A stretch of 64,000 bases of DNA from Lepus europaeus (taxonomy: Eukaryota > Chordata > Mammalia > Lagomorpha > Leporidae): positions 132,900,996-132,964,995 of the forward strand of contig NC_084829.1 in the NCBI RefSeq assembly GCF_033115175.1, given 5' to 3'. Position numbers and translations under genes: made by a program. Below the pieces are notes generated by a model. That model saw nothing but the letters and a program-made list of their open reading frames with translations, did not search any database and was not told where the DNA came from. Shown here piece by piece: positions 11,600 through 23,322 of this stretch; position 1 is the first letter of the stretch; each line of letters starts with the position of its first letter.

Positions 11600-11945
11600 G
11601 TTATTCATTCTGAATTGCTACATAACAAAGTATTTCTCAAAAGTTAATGGCTTCAAAACGCAAACCTGCATTGGAACTCCCATTTTCTATGAGTCAGGAA
11701 TCCAGGAGCTGCTGAGATGGGTGCCTCTGGCTTGGGGTCTTTTTCACTAGGCTAAAATCAAGCTGCTGTCCAGGCCACTGTTATCTAAAGGTTTGAGTTG
11801 TTTCTGTGTAGGCTGTGTCCCGAGGGAGATCTCATACTCATCTGGATTTCCTCAGAGCCATGGAGCAAGAGAACCAACCCGAGACGGAAGCCAGAGTTTA
11901 CATAATCTGACTGGGGAAGTGACACCTCATCACTTTGGCTGGAAT
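11600..11945 (+). mobile_element. Possible second old LTR-like fossil
   Basis: Begins ATTGCTACATAACAAAGTA and contains TGAGTCAGGAATCCAGGAGC, a pattern seen in old mammalian LTR-type repeats. The family is not certain. Confidence 0.35.
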
Positions 11946-11947
11946 CT

Positions 11948-12636
11948 GTACAACCCCCTCCAATATCTGCAGGAGATTTGTACTAAATCCCACGCCATGT
12001 CTGCAGATGTGCAGATGCTCAAGTCCCTTATTAAAAAAAATAGCATATATTTACCTGTAACCTATGCACATCTCCCAGTATAATTTAGATCTACTCTAGC
12101 TCACTTATAATACCTAGTTGTTACACTGTACTGTTTAGGGAAATATGACAAGAAATAGAAGTCCACATGTTCAGTTTATTTTTTCTTTTTTCTTTTCTTT
12201 TTTTTTTTTTTTTTGACAGGCAGAGTGGACAGTGAGAGAGAGACAGAGAGAAAGGTCTTCCTTTGCCGTTGGTTCACCCTCCAATGGCCGCCGCGGTAGG
12301 CGCGCTGCGGCCGGCGCACCGCGCTGATCCAATGGCAGGAGCCAGGTGCTTCTCCTGGTCTCCCATGGGGTGCAGGGCCCAAGGACCTGGGCCATCCTCC
12401 ACTGCACTCCCTGGCCACAGCAGAGAGCTGGCCTGGAAGAGGGGCAACCGGGACAGGATCGGTGCCCCGACCGGGACTAGAACCCGGTGTGATGGCGCCG
12501 CAAGGTGGAGGATTAGCCTAGTGAGCCGCGGCGCCGGCTAGTTTATTTTTTTAAAATATTTTCAATCCACAGTTGGATGAATCCACAGAAGCAGAACCAG
12601 CAGAAACAGAGGAGCAATTGTATCTGGAAAGCAAGT
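11948..12636 (+). mobile_element. MER2-like Tigger DNA transposon, split by a SINE
   Basis: Recognised by CAACCCCCTCCAATATCTGC, CAGATGCTCAAGTCCCTTAT, TGTTTAGGGAAATATGACAA and the far end TTGGATGAATCCACAGAAGC. TA dinucleotides flank both ends, as for Tc1/mariner-Tigger elements. Non-autonomous and non-coding. The SINE 12184-12539 interrupts it. Confidence 0.75.
12184..12539 (-). mobile_element. C-repeat SINE, -
   Basis: Young copy inside the MER2-like element. Target duplication AGTTTATTTTT at 12173-12183 and 12540-12550. Confidence 0.96.
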
Positions 12637-12639
12637 CAG

Positions 12640-13560
12640 GAGATCCAGCCCATGCTCAATGAAAGGGCATTACACAAGGATGCGAATGATCCGGGGACCA
12701 TGGAGTACCACCGTAGAGGTTGTCTACTACGGGGCAGCAGAGAGCAAGAGTGAGGAGAGGAAAATGACATAACAAAGAAAAGAGTTCATTGATTTTAAAA
12801 CAGAATAGCGAGATAATTTTTTTCAGCTATACATTCTGGGTCATATTTACAATACAGATGCTTATGATTAGCCATTTTATTTTTAGGTATATTTGATATT
12901 GAATGGTGTTTTCATGGTTTAATTGGCAACTTTACATGTCTGACTTTCACATCTATATCTACAATTAATTTCTTTTGGGTTTTCCTGAATAATCCTGTGG
13001 TTACGGTTGCCTGGTCCTGCTGAATCACAAAGAGGCAGCAGCTCCCTCTAACTGCTTGCTGACCACCTTTGGAATTCCCATGCCTAGGTGGGTGGAGGTA
13101 CTACAGATTCTGTGAGGAAATGTAACCGTTACATAACTATTTATAAAAGGAAGCTCACAGTTAAAACTGGAATGAGTTACCATGAAGTTAAAAAATCACT
13201 TCTTTAATCTTCTTGGGTTGAAAATATTAAATAAGAACCTCCTATTAGGTTTCCAGTCAAACTTGTAAAAAGCCTGGCAGTGGTCTCTCCCATCCTCACA
13301 ATCAGAAAAAAATCTTGAACAACTGAAAATCAGCAACTTTTCTTAGCTGCATCAGAGAACTGAAATCACAGGAAAGACTGCTGATTCCAACATTGGACAG
13401 GCAGGCAAACATGAGGGCCACCAAAAAGTTAATAGGGAATACATATGATGAAAAATTATGCAGATTTCAAACTTCGGAGACCAAATAAACTCTTTTAATT
13501 CCATTTTCCATGAAGTTTTTTGAAGTTCCCTAACACATTGGATAAAAGCAGCACGGTTGG
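12640..13560. other. VNN1-VNN3 spacer, no feature recognised
   Basis: No convincing coding sequence or repeat family seen. Confidence 0.4.
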
Positions 13561-15145
13561 CCCTGGCACCCCTATAGGATCAGAGCAGAGTCAGACCCTG
13601 CACTCCTGTAGGATCACTTAAACTGTCAGCTCCAACCCCAGTGCCTCTATCCTTTACCTTGGAGAGGGGGACACCTCCAGTTCCAGATAATCCTCTCGAG
13701 CTTAATCTCATCCCACCTTGGGGTGATGCACTTGGGAAGGAAGATCAAGCCCTGAGGTTCAGGCTAATTAAAAAATGGGGACTAAATCATAGGTTTATAG
13801 AATGCTCTCCTTGTGCCTATCTGTTAGTACCACATCAGTTTAACATTTCTGACCTACCATGTATGTACTGATTAAGAGCAAGACTTCAGGCAGAATATCA
13901 CAGTTCCTGCAGTAGAGAATTCATTCACTGAATCTGGAACTGGGAGGCATCAATAGCCTACACTGAATCACTTTTCTTAAGCTGGTTGTAGCCTACCAAA
14001 CCCCCCTCATGCAGCTCTTCTGCATTTTCAGAGTAGAGGCTAGGGGAATTGACTCTACCCAAAAGACTTCGACTATAGGGAAAGATCGTAATAAATACCT
14101 ACTCAGAACAAATCCTGCCCCGTACAAGCAGAAAGGAGCAGAAACAAGGGAAAAAGAAGGGAAAGCAAGGACTGAGATGGCATTTCTCCTTGCACTTCAC
14201 CTGGTCAGCTCTAAACCAGCTATGTGATGACATGCATGCATAGGTGTGAAACCAGGCATCCAGTGTCTTGCACGCTGATACCATCAGACCCTAGTCTCCT
14301 AGCCTCCCTCCCTTGGCTTATCTCCCTGAATTGAGGGAGTGGTTCAGCTGGCCCCTACAACAGTCTAATTACCAGACTTAGGGTCCAAACTTGGTGGTCA
14401 GTATTGTCTCAAGGGGTTTTCCTTAGGGGATTTCCAGGTCTGGGCAGGGGAATTTGTGGCCCACGGAACAAAACAGCAGCCTATTTGTCCATGATAAATA
14501 TTTCCTGAAAAATATAGCATTGCTAGGGCCAGTGTTATGACACAGCAGGTTCAGCTGCCGAATATGACACTGGCATCCTATATAAGCACTGGTTCAAGTC
14601 CCAGCTGCTTCACTTTCAATCCAGTTCCCTGATGATGTGCCTGGGAAGCAGCAGAAGATGGTACAAGTGTTTGGGCCCCTGCCACCCATGTGGGCCACCC
14701 TGATGGAGTTCCTGGGTCCTGGCCCAGCCACAGCCATTGCAGCCATAACTCTTTGTAACTCTAGCTTTCATGTAAGTAAGTAAATCTTAAAAAAAAAAAA
14801 AAAAAAAAAAGAAAGAAAAAAAAAAAGCAAGAAAGGAAATGGCATTTCTGATCAGCAAAGAACTTGGACACGAGCTGTACATGTAACCAATGTGACTTTA
14901 AACAGCCCCTTACTGCCTGGCTGGAGGCCAACATGCAGCTGCCCCTATCCTTTGCTACCCTTATTCCTGACCCCCGTTTCCTTATAGCCCTCTTAAAAAC
15001 CCAATACACCCTCATCCAAGAGGGTGGTAGTTCTTGAGACTCAGAGGTCTGTTACCCCCTCATCTGTCCAGAGTTTAAAATTGTCTCTTTCCTTTATCCT
15101 CCAACCTTATCCTTGTCATTTTGATTTGGTACTGAGGACAGAGAT
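13560..15145 (+). mobile_element. Possible LTR-retroelement fossil
   Basis: The right part (about 14830-15145) has the style of a retroviral LTR: a CT-rich stretch, CTCTTTCCTTTATCCTCC and a GATTTGGTACTGAGGACAG end. The left part may be internal sequence. Family and limits are uncertain; it is broken and carries the SINE 14525-14828. Confidence 0.3.
14525..14828 (+). mobile_element. C-repeat SINE, +
   Basis: GGGCCAGTGTTATGACACAGC head, no CT run left, TAAGTAAGTAAATCTT then a long A tail. Confidence 0.88.
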
Positions 15146-16777
15146 CAAACTTTTGTGTGCACATAGGTGTGTATGATTTAGATTAGGAGTGTATCTGTGA
15201 GTTGCTACTAAGTATACATGCCTATTTATTAATAATTTCCTAACTGTAGCAACATGTCAATCCTCTGACATTAATCTGACTGATAAAATTGTTTACATTG
15301 TAAGAATGTATATTTGTGCCATAGAACTTAGGAAAACCGCTTTTGCATTTTAAGAAGTTATTTACCTGAGAGGCAGAGAAAAATGTAACAGAAAAATAGT
15401 AAGTTGACATTAGCTTACTTCTTTCCTGTAAAGATTAAAGCAAATGGAATTTTATCATGCCAATTGAAACTGGCCTGTATGGGAAATTTAGCTATTATCT
15501 AATCTTGATTGCTTCAATCAGATAAATACTTTTGTTTCAGCTGATGTCATGGCACTGCAGTGTGAGTGATCCTAGTTTCATTTTTAGCCTTATTTTTGGG
15601 GCCCAGGTGCAGAAACTTGGTCTAAAACAGCAGTCTTTTGTCATTTTCATCTAACAGCCTGAACTGCCTCTCATAAAAATTTTTTTGCATAGTTCACCAG
15701 TGAGTTACACTCGTGGTATCAGAAATACTTGTTGGATCTGTGAGTGGCTTCACTCCCCAAAAATAAATTTTAGATAAAGAAGTCAGACTTCTCTTGTATA
15801 AATCATGGTAAATAAAATGAGAAGTAAAATGGGGCAACAGGGGAGTGAGGAAAGGCCAGAGGTCAAACAAAATGAATGTACAAATATTAAAAGATAAAGG
15901 ATACAACAACTTCAAGAAGGGCAGTTCAGTTACTTTATCATGCAGAGTAAGAACTGATATGTTATCATGAGATTTGATTTTGATGCTTCCTTTAGTACAC
16001 AGGACAGAAGTCAGCTTACATAAGCGTATATGTGGTGAAGGGTAATGAGGAAATTGAGGTCTCTGGGGTGCATAATACAGCCTCCAGATCACTGTCTGCA
16101 CAGAGAAGAGAAGTCTAGGAGGAACCAATGTGGGGCCCTAAGAGGGAAGATGTCCTTGCTTAGAAAAACAGAAGAATCTGGGACACAGGCTGGTGCAATC
16201 CTAGGGTCCATATGTCAAATCCTGGGGAGAGAATCCAGGAGATATGGAAGTGAGGAGATCCCACCATTTTCTGCTGCCTAAACATCACTGGCTTCCTGGT
16301 GCTGGAGTAAATTATGAAGGGTTGGGAGAGAGAAAAGTCTAGGAATGCAGTTGCCATACTTTAAATGGAAATAAGTGGTGTCTTCAAACTCAGCAATCCT
16401 CAGCCTACACATCCCAGAGAACCTGCCTGCACTCTTAAGAGTATCTTGCTGGAGTTAATCAGTGATGAATCAGAAAAACTACTCAGATAGCCAGGGTAAA
16501 TTGAGCAAAGGTAACTGGGGGAAAGGTAACAGGGTGGCCTTCTCTAAGATTGAAGCTAACTCCTGAAAGGGGATTAATTAGATAGATTTTAGGATAGAGT
16601 AATTTCAGAAGGAATTAAGATGTGATCTGAAGGAGATGACTCATTTATCTTTGATTTTCACCCTAAGTATCTAATTTCCATGTAAGTAGACCATAGGCAG
16701 CAAATATATAATGATTAAAAGATAATGGGACAATTTTAATTAGCTAAAACTTTGTCCATAATTATGTTAAAAGATGC
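15146..16777. other. VNN1-VNN3 spacer, mostly unique sequence
   Basis: No gene recognised. The 144-codon open frame at 15694-16128 (minus) shows no domain, signal peptide pattern or codon bias that would support it. Confidence 0.4.
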
Positions 16778-17115
16778 CGGGGCCGACGCCATGGCGCACT
16801 ATGTTAATCCTCCGCCTGTGGCACTGGCATCCCATATGGGTGCCGGTTCTAGTCCCAGCTGCTCCTCCTCCAATCCAATTCTCTGCTGTGGCCTGGGAAA
16901 GCAGTAGAAGATGGCCCAAGTCATTGGGCCCCTGCACCCATGTGAGAGACTAAAAAAAATCACCTGGCTCCTGGCTTCAGATCAGCACAGCTCCAACCGT
17001 TGGCGGCCATTGGGGAGTGAACCAACAGACGGAAGACCTTTCTCTCTGTTTCTCCCTCTCACTGTCTGTAACTCTACCTATCAAATAAATAAATTAAATC
17101 TTTAAAAAAATTTAA
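16778..17115 (+). mobile_element. C-repeat SINE, +
   Basis: GGGGCCGACGCCATGGCGC head to AAATAAATAAATTAAATCTTT. Flanked by AAAGATGCC / AAAAATGCC. Confidence 0.93.
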
Positions 17116-17408
17116 AAATGCCCTATTCTTAATTTTTTAAAGATTTATTTATTTATTCGAAAAGCAGAGTTACAGAGAGAGAGAGAGAGAAAAACAGAAA
17201 GAAATATCATCCATCTGCTGATTCACTTCCCAGATGGCCTCAAGAGCCGGGGCTGGTTCAGGCCAAAGTTAGGATCCAGGAGGTTTATCTGGGTTTTCTA
17301 TGTGGATGGCAGGGGCCCAAGTACTTGGATCGGCTTCCACTACTTTACTCAGGCTATTAGCAAGGAGCTGGATTGGAAATGGATCAGCCAAGTCAAAGAC
17401 AGGCACCC

Positions 17409-17754
17409 ACCTGGTGCCGACACTGTGGCATATTGGGTAAGGCCCCCATGTGCCGTGCCAGCGTCCCATATGGGTGCCAGCTCAAGTTCCAGCTGCTCCG
17501 TTTTGGATCCAACTCTCTGCTGTAACCAGGGAAAGCAGTGGAAGATGGCCAAATCCTTGGGCCCCTGTACTTATGTGGGAGACCTGGAGGAAGCTCCTGG
17601 CTCCTGGCTTCCGATTGGTGCAGCTCCTCCTGCCATTGCGGCCATCTAGGTAGTGAACCAGTGGACGGAAGACTTTCTCTCTCTCTGCCTCTGCCTCTCT
17701 ATAATTCTGCCTTTCAAATAAATAGATAAATCTTTAAAAAAAAAAAAAAAAAAA
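17409..17754 (+). mobile_element. C-repeat SINE, +, inside another SINE
   Basis: GGTGCCGACACTGTGGCATA head to AAATAGATAAATCTTT and A tail. Target duplication GACAGGCACCC / GAACAGGCACCC at 17398-17408 and 17755-17766. Confidence 0.92.
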
Positions 17755-17766
17755 GAACAGGCACCC

Positions 17767-18183
17767 TGTTAGGAAACTTGGCACAGTTTTATCTATGGCG
17801 CGATCTACACCCTGATTTACATCCCAAGCTCTAGCCCCCACCGCCATTGCTGAAAGCCAGGTAGCCACATGGCCCAAACTACCTGTGCCAAGCTCCACTC
17901 CCAATCTGATGGGATTTGCTGCTCCTGCTTCCCTGCCCGCCCTCTGGCAAAGTTTTAAAAGGGCCTGTTCCTGAACACTTGCTCTCTTGGCTTCTCTCTG
18001 CTCTCTTGGCTCTCTCTCGGCGCCTCTCCTCCTCTTGTCTCTCTTCTCTTTCCTCTCTGTCTCTCTCTCTTACAGTCTCCTTCTCTCTTTTTCCCTCTTC
18101 GCCCCTTCCCTCTGGTCTACTGAGTTTTCCCCAATAAACCCTTTTCCTTACTCCAGTGTTCGGTGTGTTTTGTGATGGCTAAT
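17767..18183 (+). mobile_element. Solo LTR fossil of an endogenous retrovirus
   Basis: 417 bp starting TGTTAGG, with a CT-rich middle, AATAAA at 18133-18138 and a short R/U5-like end. A 6-bp repeat GCACCC flanks it (17761-17766, 18184-18189), as for class II (ERVK-like) elements. No internal region is present. It is younger than the two SINEs it sits in. Confidence 0.7.
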
Positions 18184-18253
18184 GCACCCATCATTTGAGA
18201 TCAAGTATTGCAAGCAGTACATTTACCCAGTACATCACAATGCTGGCTCCCTG

Positions 18254-18965
18254 ATCTTTAACTCTTTGTGTCTTAATTAACTGTAAGCAAGTACTCTCTG
18301 TATATTCAAAGTTTACCCTGTAAATTTACGAATAATGAATTTGAGGATGACCCAGAAAGAGATAAGATACCTATTTATCCAGATTATGGTGTCTAACATT
18401 ACCTGTGATCTGCAAGCTGTAGACCTGGAAACACCAACAATGTAGCTTGAAGACCTGAGAGCTGAAGAGATAATGGTGATAATTCCAGTCTGGGTCTGAA
18501 GGCTTCAGAACCAGCAGTGCTGAGGGCAGGAAAAGATCTACGTCCTGGCTCAAGCACTTAGGTAACGAGCAAATTCAACCTTACTTTATCTTTTTGTTCT
18601 AGTAAGGCCCTCATGGGACTGGTCAATGCCCACTCACATTAGGGAAAGCCATCTGCTTTACTCAAACTACTAGTTCTATTGCTAAATATCCTCCAGTAAT
18701 ACCCACACAGACATACTCAGAAATGATGTTTAACCAGTTAGGTGGGCATCCCGGGGCTCAGTCAAGCTGACATATAAAGTTGAGCATCACATGATGAAAA
18801 TAAAATTTGCATCCATCATAGCAATTAACACAGATTTTTCCATTCTATTTAAAGATATTTGCACTCTACATGTACACACTTATATATACTTAAGCACACA
18901 GCTCCCATGAAAGAGTTTGTGCTATACCGAACGTGCAAAATGAAAAGCTTGCACACATACACCCT
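18254..18965. other. VNN1-VNN3 spacer, no feature recognised
   Basis: AT-rich unique sequence; nothing coding seen on either strand. Confidence 0.4.
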
Positions 18966-18969
18966 ATTT

Positions 18970-19395
18970 TGGTCTGTTTTCTATTAATAACACAGTATCA
19001 CAGACTTGATAAATTATAAGGAGATTTGTTTTGGCTCATAGTACTGGGCCAAGGCCAATGGCCTGCAATTGCTGATGGTCGTCTTTCTGGGGAGTCCCAA
19101 GGTGATGCAGGGCATCAGTGGATGAGACAAGGAACACATGTGGGCGTATTCTGCTCTCTCCCCATCTCCTGTGAAACCCTCCTTCATGGAAGTTCCACCC
19201 TCATGGTCTACGTCCTCTGAGTCACCTCCCAAAGGCCCTATCTCTGATTAAATTTCCATCCTGTTATATGTGTCATATTCACCTTAATTGCTAGGCTAAT
19301 TGCCCACCCCAAATTTTTATCCTCTTAATATCTCCCAATGGAGATTGAATTCCAGAGTGGGTTTCAGAGGGGACAAATCATATACAAAGGCACAA
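18970..19395 (+). mobile_element. MaLR-type LTR fossil (MST/MLT-like)
   Basis: Landmarks: GATAAATTATAAGGAGATTT, TTTTGGCTCATAGTACTG, CACCTCCCAAAGGCCCTATC and TTTCAGAGGGGACAAATCAT. Old solo LTR just downstream of VNN3. Confidence 0.6.
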
Positions 19396-19440
19396 AGCAC
19401 GTTCAAACTATTGCACACTCATGGCTTTTTCAATCGTCAG

Positions 19441-19446
19441 TTTATT
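19441..19446 (-). other. Probable polyadenylation signal of VNN3
   Basis: AATAAA on the minus strand, about 104 bp after the VNN3 stop codon. It lies just beyond an old MaLR-type LTR fossil on the downstream side. Confidence 0.55.
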
Positions 19447-19549
19447 TGTTGTTTCAGAAATTGATGACTTTTTTTCTAAATTGGAGCTAATAGATCTTTT
19501 TCCTCCCTCTCTTTGCCAGACTAATCCTGAAAGAACCTGATGAAGGGAT

Positions 19550-19678
19550 TCATCGTAACTTCCCAGGTCCCTGACCTAAGCGTGGAGGGTCCTTTTCATA
19601 CACTCTTCCATACAGGGCCATGACTAGGACTGGCAAAGGAACTCCACTTTGGCTTCTCAGACGACCATCTCTTGAAAC
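19550..19678 (-). CDS. VNN3: VNN3 coding exon 7
   Basis: 129 nt with the stop TGA at 19552..19550. Translates [42 protein letters not shown]. Acceptor GGTCAG|GT. No hydrophobic tail. Confidence 0.93.
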   Translation of the reverse strand, partial: VSRDGRLRSQSGVPLPVLVMALYGRVYEKDPPRLGQGPGKLR

Positions 19679-22600
19679 CTGACCAAAGAAAGCAACAGAG
19701 ATTAATTCCAACACAGAGCTTGGTACTCAGACCAGAAGCTTTCTCTGGCAACATCCTAAAGCAGCGCAGAGTAGCAAACAGCACAGAACTTGGTGTCAAA
19801 AGACCAAGATTCATGTTTCAGGTTTAATATCAGCCGGAATTTGGGTAACAGTGGAGCCAATAAATCTGTGGCAAATGTGCTCAAATAAAATAATATATTA
19901 AAAAGTATTATTAAAACTCCCAAAACACTATACAAAGATTAATTTTTACCATCATTTTAACAACTTCTCATAACACACCTATGATCAATATTTAACTTCA
20001 ATTTCTCTATGACTTCACTGTTGCATTATATCTGTCATATTTATATAAAAAATTAAGTGTGAATTCTCCACCACAACCTAAAAGCAATCTAAAACCACCA
20101 CTGTGATTTATATCATAGTTTCCACATGTCTTTAAAGTGCCTCTTGTAGGAGTGGGTGTTTAACCTAGCAGTTAAGTCACTTGCATCCCGTATCAGTCAC
20201 TGGGTTCAATTCCCGGCTCCAAATTCTGTTTCCAGCTTCCTGCTAATGCAGTCCATGGGAGGCAATGGTAATGACACAAGTAACTGAGCTCCTGCCATCC
20301 ACAGGGGAGATCTGAACTGTGTTCCCAACATCTAGCTCCAGCCCCACCTCAGGTCCAACACCAGCCGTTGCTGACATTTAGGAGTGGATAATCAGATAGT
20401 AGCTCTCTGTTTCTGCCTGTTTCAATGATTTCTATTCTGCTGATTACCCTAGCTGCCTGAAGACATTTATCACCTAGAAATCTCTTACCTCATAATGTCT
20501 TTCTGGGGCAAGCTGAGTGCCACTTAGAACAAGCTGTGGGAAAACATAACTCGTTCCGAAAGTGCCACTAAGAGAGAATTCTTCAAACTTCGTGAAAGTT
20601 GACCCCACGGGCTCTCCGCACGTTCTCAGGTCAGTGGTTTGGCACTTCAGCAATGTACATATCTACACAGGAAAAGAAAACGGAAGAAGTAAGAACACTT
20701 GCAAATATTTTCTCATCTAAATAATGCATTCTCAAAGAATAGAGGAACTTTCGATTGCCTCTAAAGCAGCATTTTTCAGACTGCAGGTCACAACTTATTA
20801 GTGAACCATAACACTAATTTAGAAGGTCAGGCTTAGCTTTCTTTAGAATATGAAGCCAAATGTAGCTGACAAAGATTTTAAAAGTCATAGTGCATTGCTC
20901 ATAATCATAGCTAATTCTAATAATTCTTCCATAAGCTATTTTTTCAATTAAGTTTCTTTTAACTTAGTCACATGTCCAGTGGGCTGCACCAAGTCATGCT
21001 GTAAAACATTCTTTTTACTCTGGACTCGATTTGGAAAGTTTGGAAATCTCAGCTCCAAAGTTACCCAATGGAAAGAGAATACATGAAAGTGGCAGCTGCT
21101 TAAACTTGAACCTCGCAAGCTGAGAACTTATCCATCTGCTATGTTTTTTTTAATTTGCAGCCATAAAAATTAATTCTGTTCTTGCTAATACTGAACAAAT
21201 AAAGTGTTCTGGGAGAAAAACAATTCAGTGATAAATGTAGCATTACACCAACTAACTGAATCCAGCACAAGCTTAAAGAAAGGCAATGATGAGCTAGAAG
21301 AGAAACTAATAGTAAGGACAATTGAATGTGTTTCAGAGTTTCTACCTGTAAGTAGTATTGGCCTTCTACTGTGTGCAGCCCATCAAAGGCACCTAGTGCA
21401 TAGGCCTCATCAATTCTCTTCTCAGACATCTTGTAGGTTAAGTGACAACACAGGTCTTCCTGGCAAACTGTGTGATTTCCTGTGTCTTTCTTAAGTTCAG
21501 TGAAGGTGAACTGGTCGAAGTAAATCATTCCCGGAATATCTGACTGCTCAGATGAAAATGGTTTGATACTTCTGGCATAAGCAGACCAATCAACAGCCAC
21601 GGGGTAGTCAGGCTCACGGTGAGGCCTTGACTTCAGTTCTGCCAGCATCAGTTGGCCGCTCTCGGTTTCCATGTCATAGTGATACACCTTGACTCCTTCT
21701 GGGGCATAGATCCCACTGCCTACAGGCAACATAAAGAAATGCCAGTATTGGCTTCCAAATTTTTGTGGTGATAAACTGATAGACTATTCCTCTGTAGGGG
21801 CCAGTGTTGTGGTGTAGGTGGTTAAGCTGCTGTCTGTGATGCCAGCATCCCGTATAAGCACTGGTTCAAGTTCTAGTTGGTGCACTTCTGATCCAGCCTG
21901 CAGCTACTGCACCAGGGAAAGCAGTGGAAGATGCTTGAGTCCCTACCACCCACAAGTGCTTGAGTCCCTACCACCCACATGGGATACAGGATGAAGTTCC
22001 TGGCTCCTGGCTTAGGCTTGGCCCAGCCTCAGTCTTTGTGGCCATTTGGGGAGTAAACCATCAGATGGAAGATCCCCCCACACCTCTCTTTCTGTCACTC
22101 CCTCTTTCTGTAATTTTGCTTTTCAAATAAAATAAACATATCTTTCAAAAAAGAATATTCTTACTAAGAATTAATTGTAAAGTTATTTAAAATAAGCATT
22201 TTCAGGATAGGGAAATAGCTGTTACATCACTTTGAATTCAGTTTGATTCTACATCATCCATTAAGTATGATTGGCACTGAAATTACCACTTGATGTATGG
22301 GGCTTATCTTCTTTTTAAGTAAGCTGTCCTTTTTAAAGCCAATTTTTAAAAATTTTTAAAATTTATTTGACAGGTAGAGTTACAGACAGTGAGAGAGAGA
22401 GAGAGAAAGGTCTTCCTTCCATTGGTTCATTCCCCAGATGGCCACTGCGGCCAGCGCTGTGCTAATCTGAAGCCAGGAGCCAGGTGCTTCTTCCTGGTCT
22501 CCCATGTGGGTGAAGAGGCCCAAGCTCCTGAGCCATCCTCCACTGCCTTCCTGGGCCACAGCAGAGAGCGGAACTGGAAGAGGAGCAACCAGGACTAGAA

Positions 22601-23267
22601 TCCAGAGCCCATCTGGGATGTCAGCACCACAGGCAGAGGATTAACCAAGTGAGCCACAGCACCGGCCCATTTAAAGTCAATTTAACATAAACTAGAAAAT
22701 CTCTCAAACATGAAGAATGATTTTAGCTTTCTGATGATCTAACTAATTTGTGCTTTGAATTCTTCATCCAGATCAATGAGTAACAAAGCAGGCAAGAGGG
22801 GAGCTTGCATCACCTTGGATATAGATACTATAAACTCTAAAACCCTGATTAAATTTAAAGTGACTTTATCACTTCAACAAGCAGATATATTTCAATACTA
22901 CCCATGGATATTTGCTGGGAAATTCCTTAGGTATGCCTTTGTTCTTTTTACATGACTTGACTTCTAACTACAATTTCCCTTCATATAATTTTCAGAAAAT
23001 CATCTTTGCTTCACTTATTCACAAAGATAATGTTCCTAGGGCCTGGTGTTGTAGCACAGCAGGTTAACCTGCCACCTGCAACACCAGCATCCCATATGAG
23101 TCCCAGTTCATGTCCCAACTGCTCCACTTCTAATCCAGCTCCCTGGTAACATGCCTGGGAAAGCCCCTGCCACCCATGCAACAGAAAGATGGAGTTCCAT
23201 GCTCCTGGCTTCAACCTGATCCAGCCCCAGCCATTATAGCCAATTGGGGACTGAACCAGCCTATGGA

Positions 23268-23322
<55 letters not shown>

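Larger units (their letters stand above)
17132..18253 (-). mobile_element. C-repeat SINE, -, split by two later insertions
   Basis: First piece 17132-17408 (AAAGATTTATTTATTTATTC to GACAGGCACCC), second piece 18190-18253 (to CACAATGCTGGCTCCC). Between them lie a plus-strand SINE and a solo LTR. Confidence 0.88.

Noticed and set aside
15694-16128. 144-codon open frame on the minus strand
   Set aside because: No recognisable domain, no splice context and no neighbour to support it; composition is like translated AT-rich spacer.
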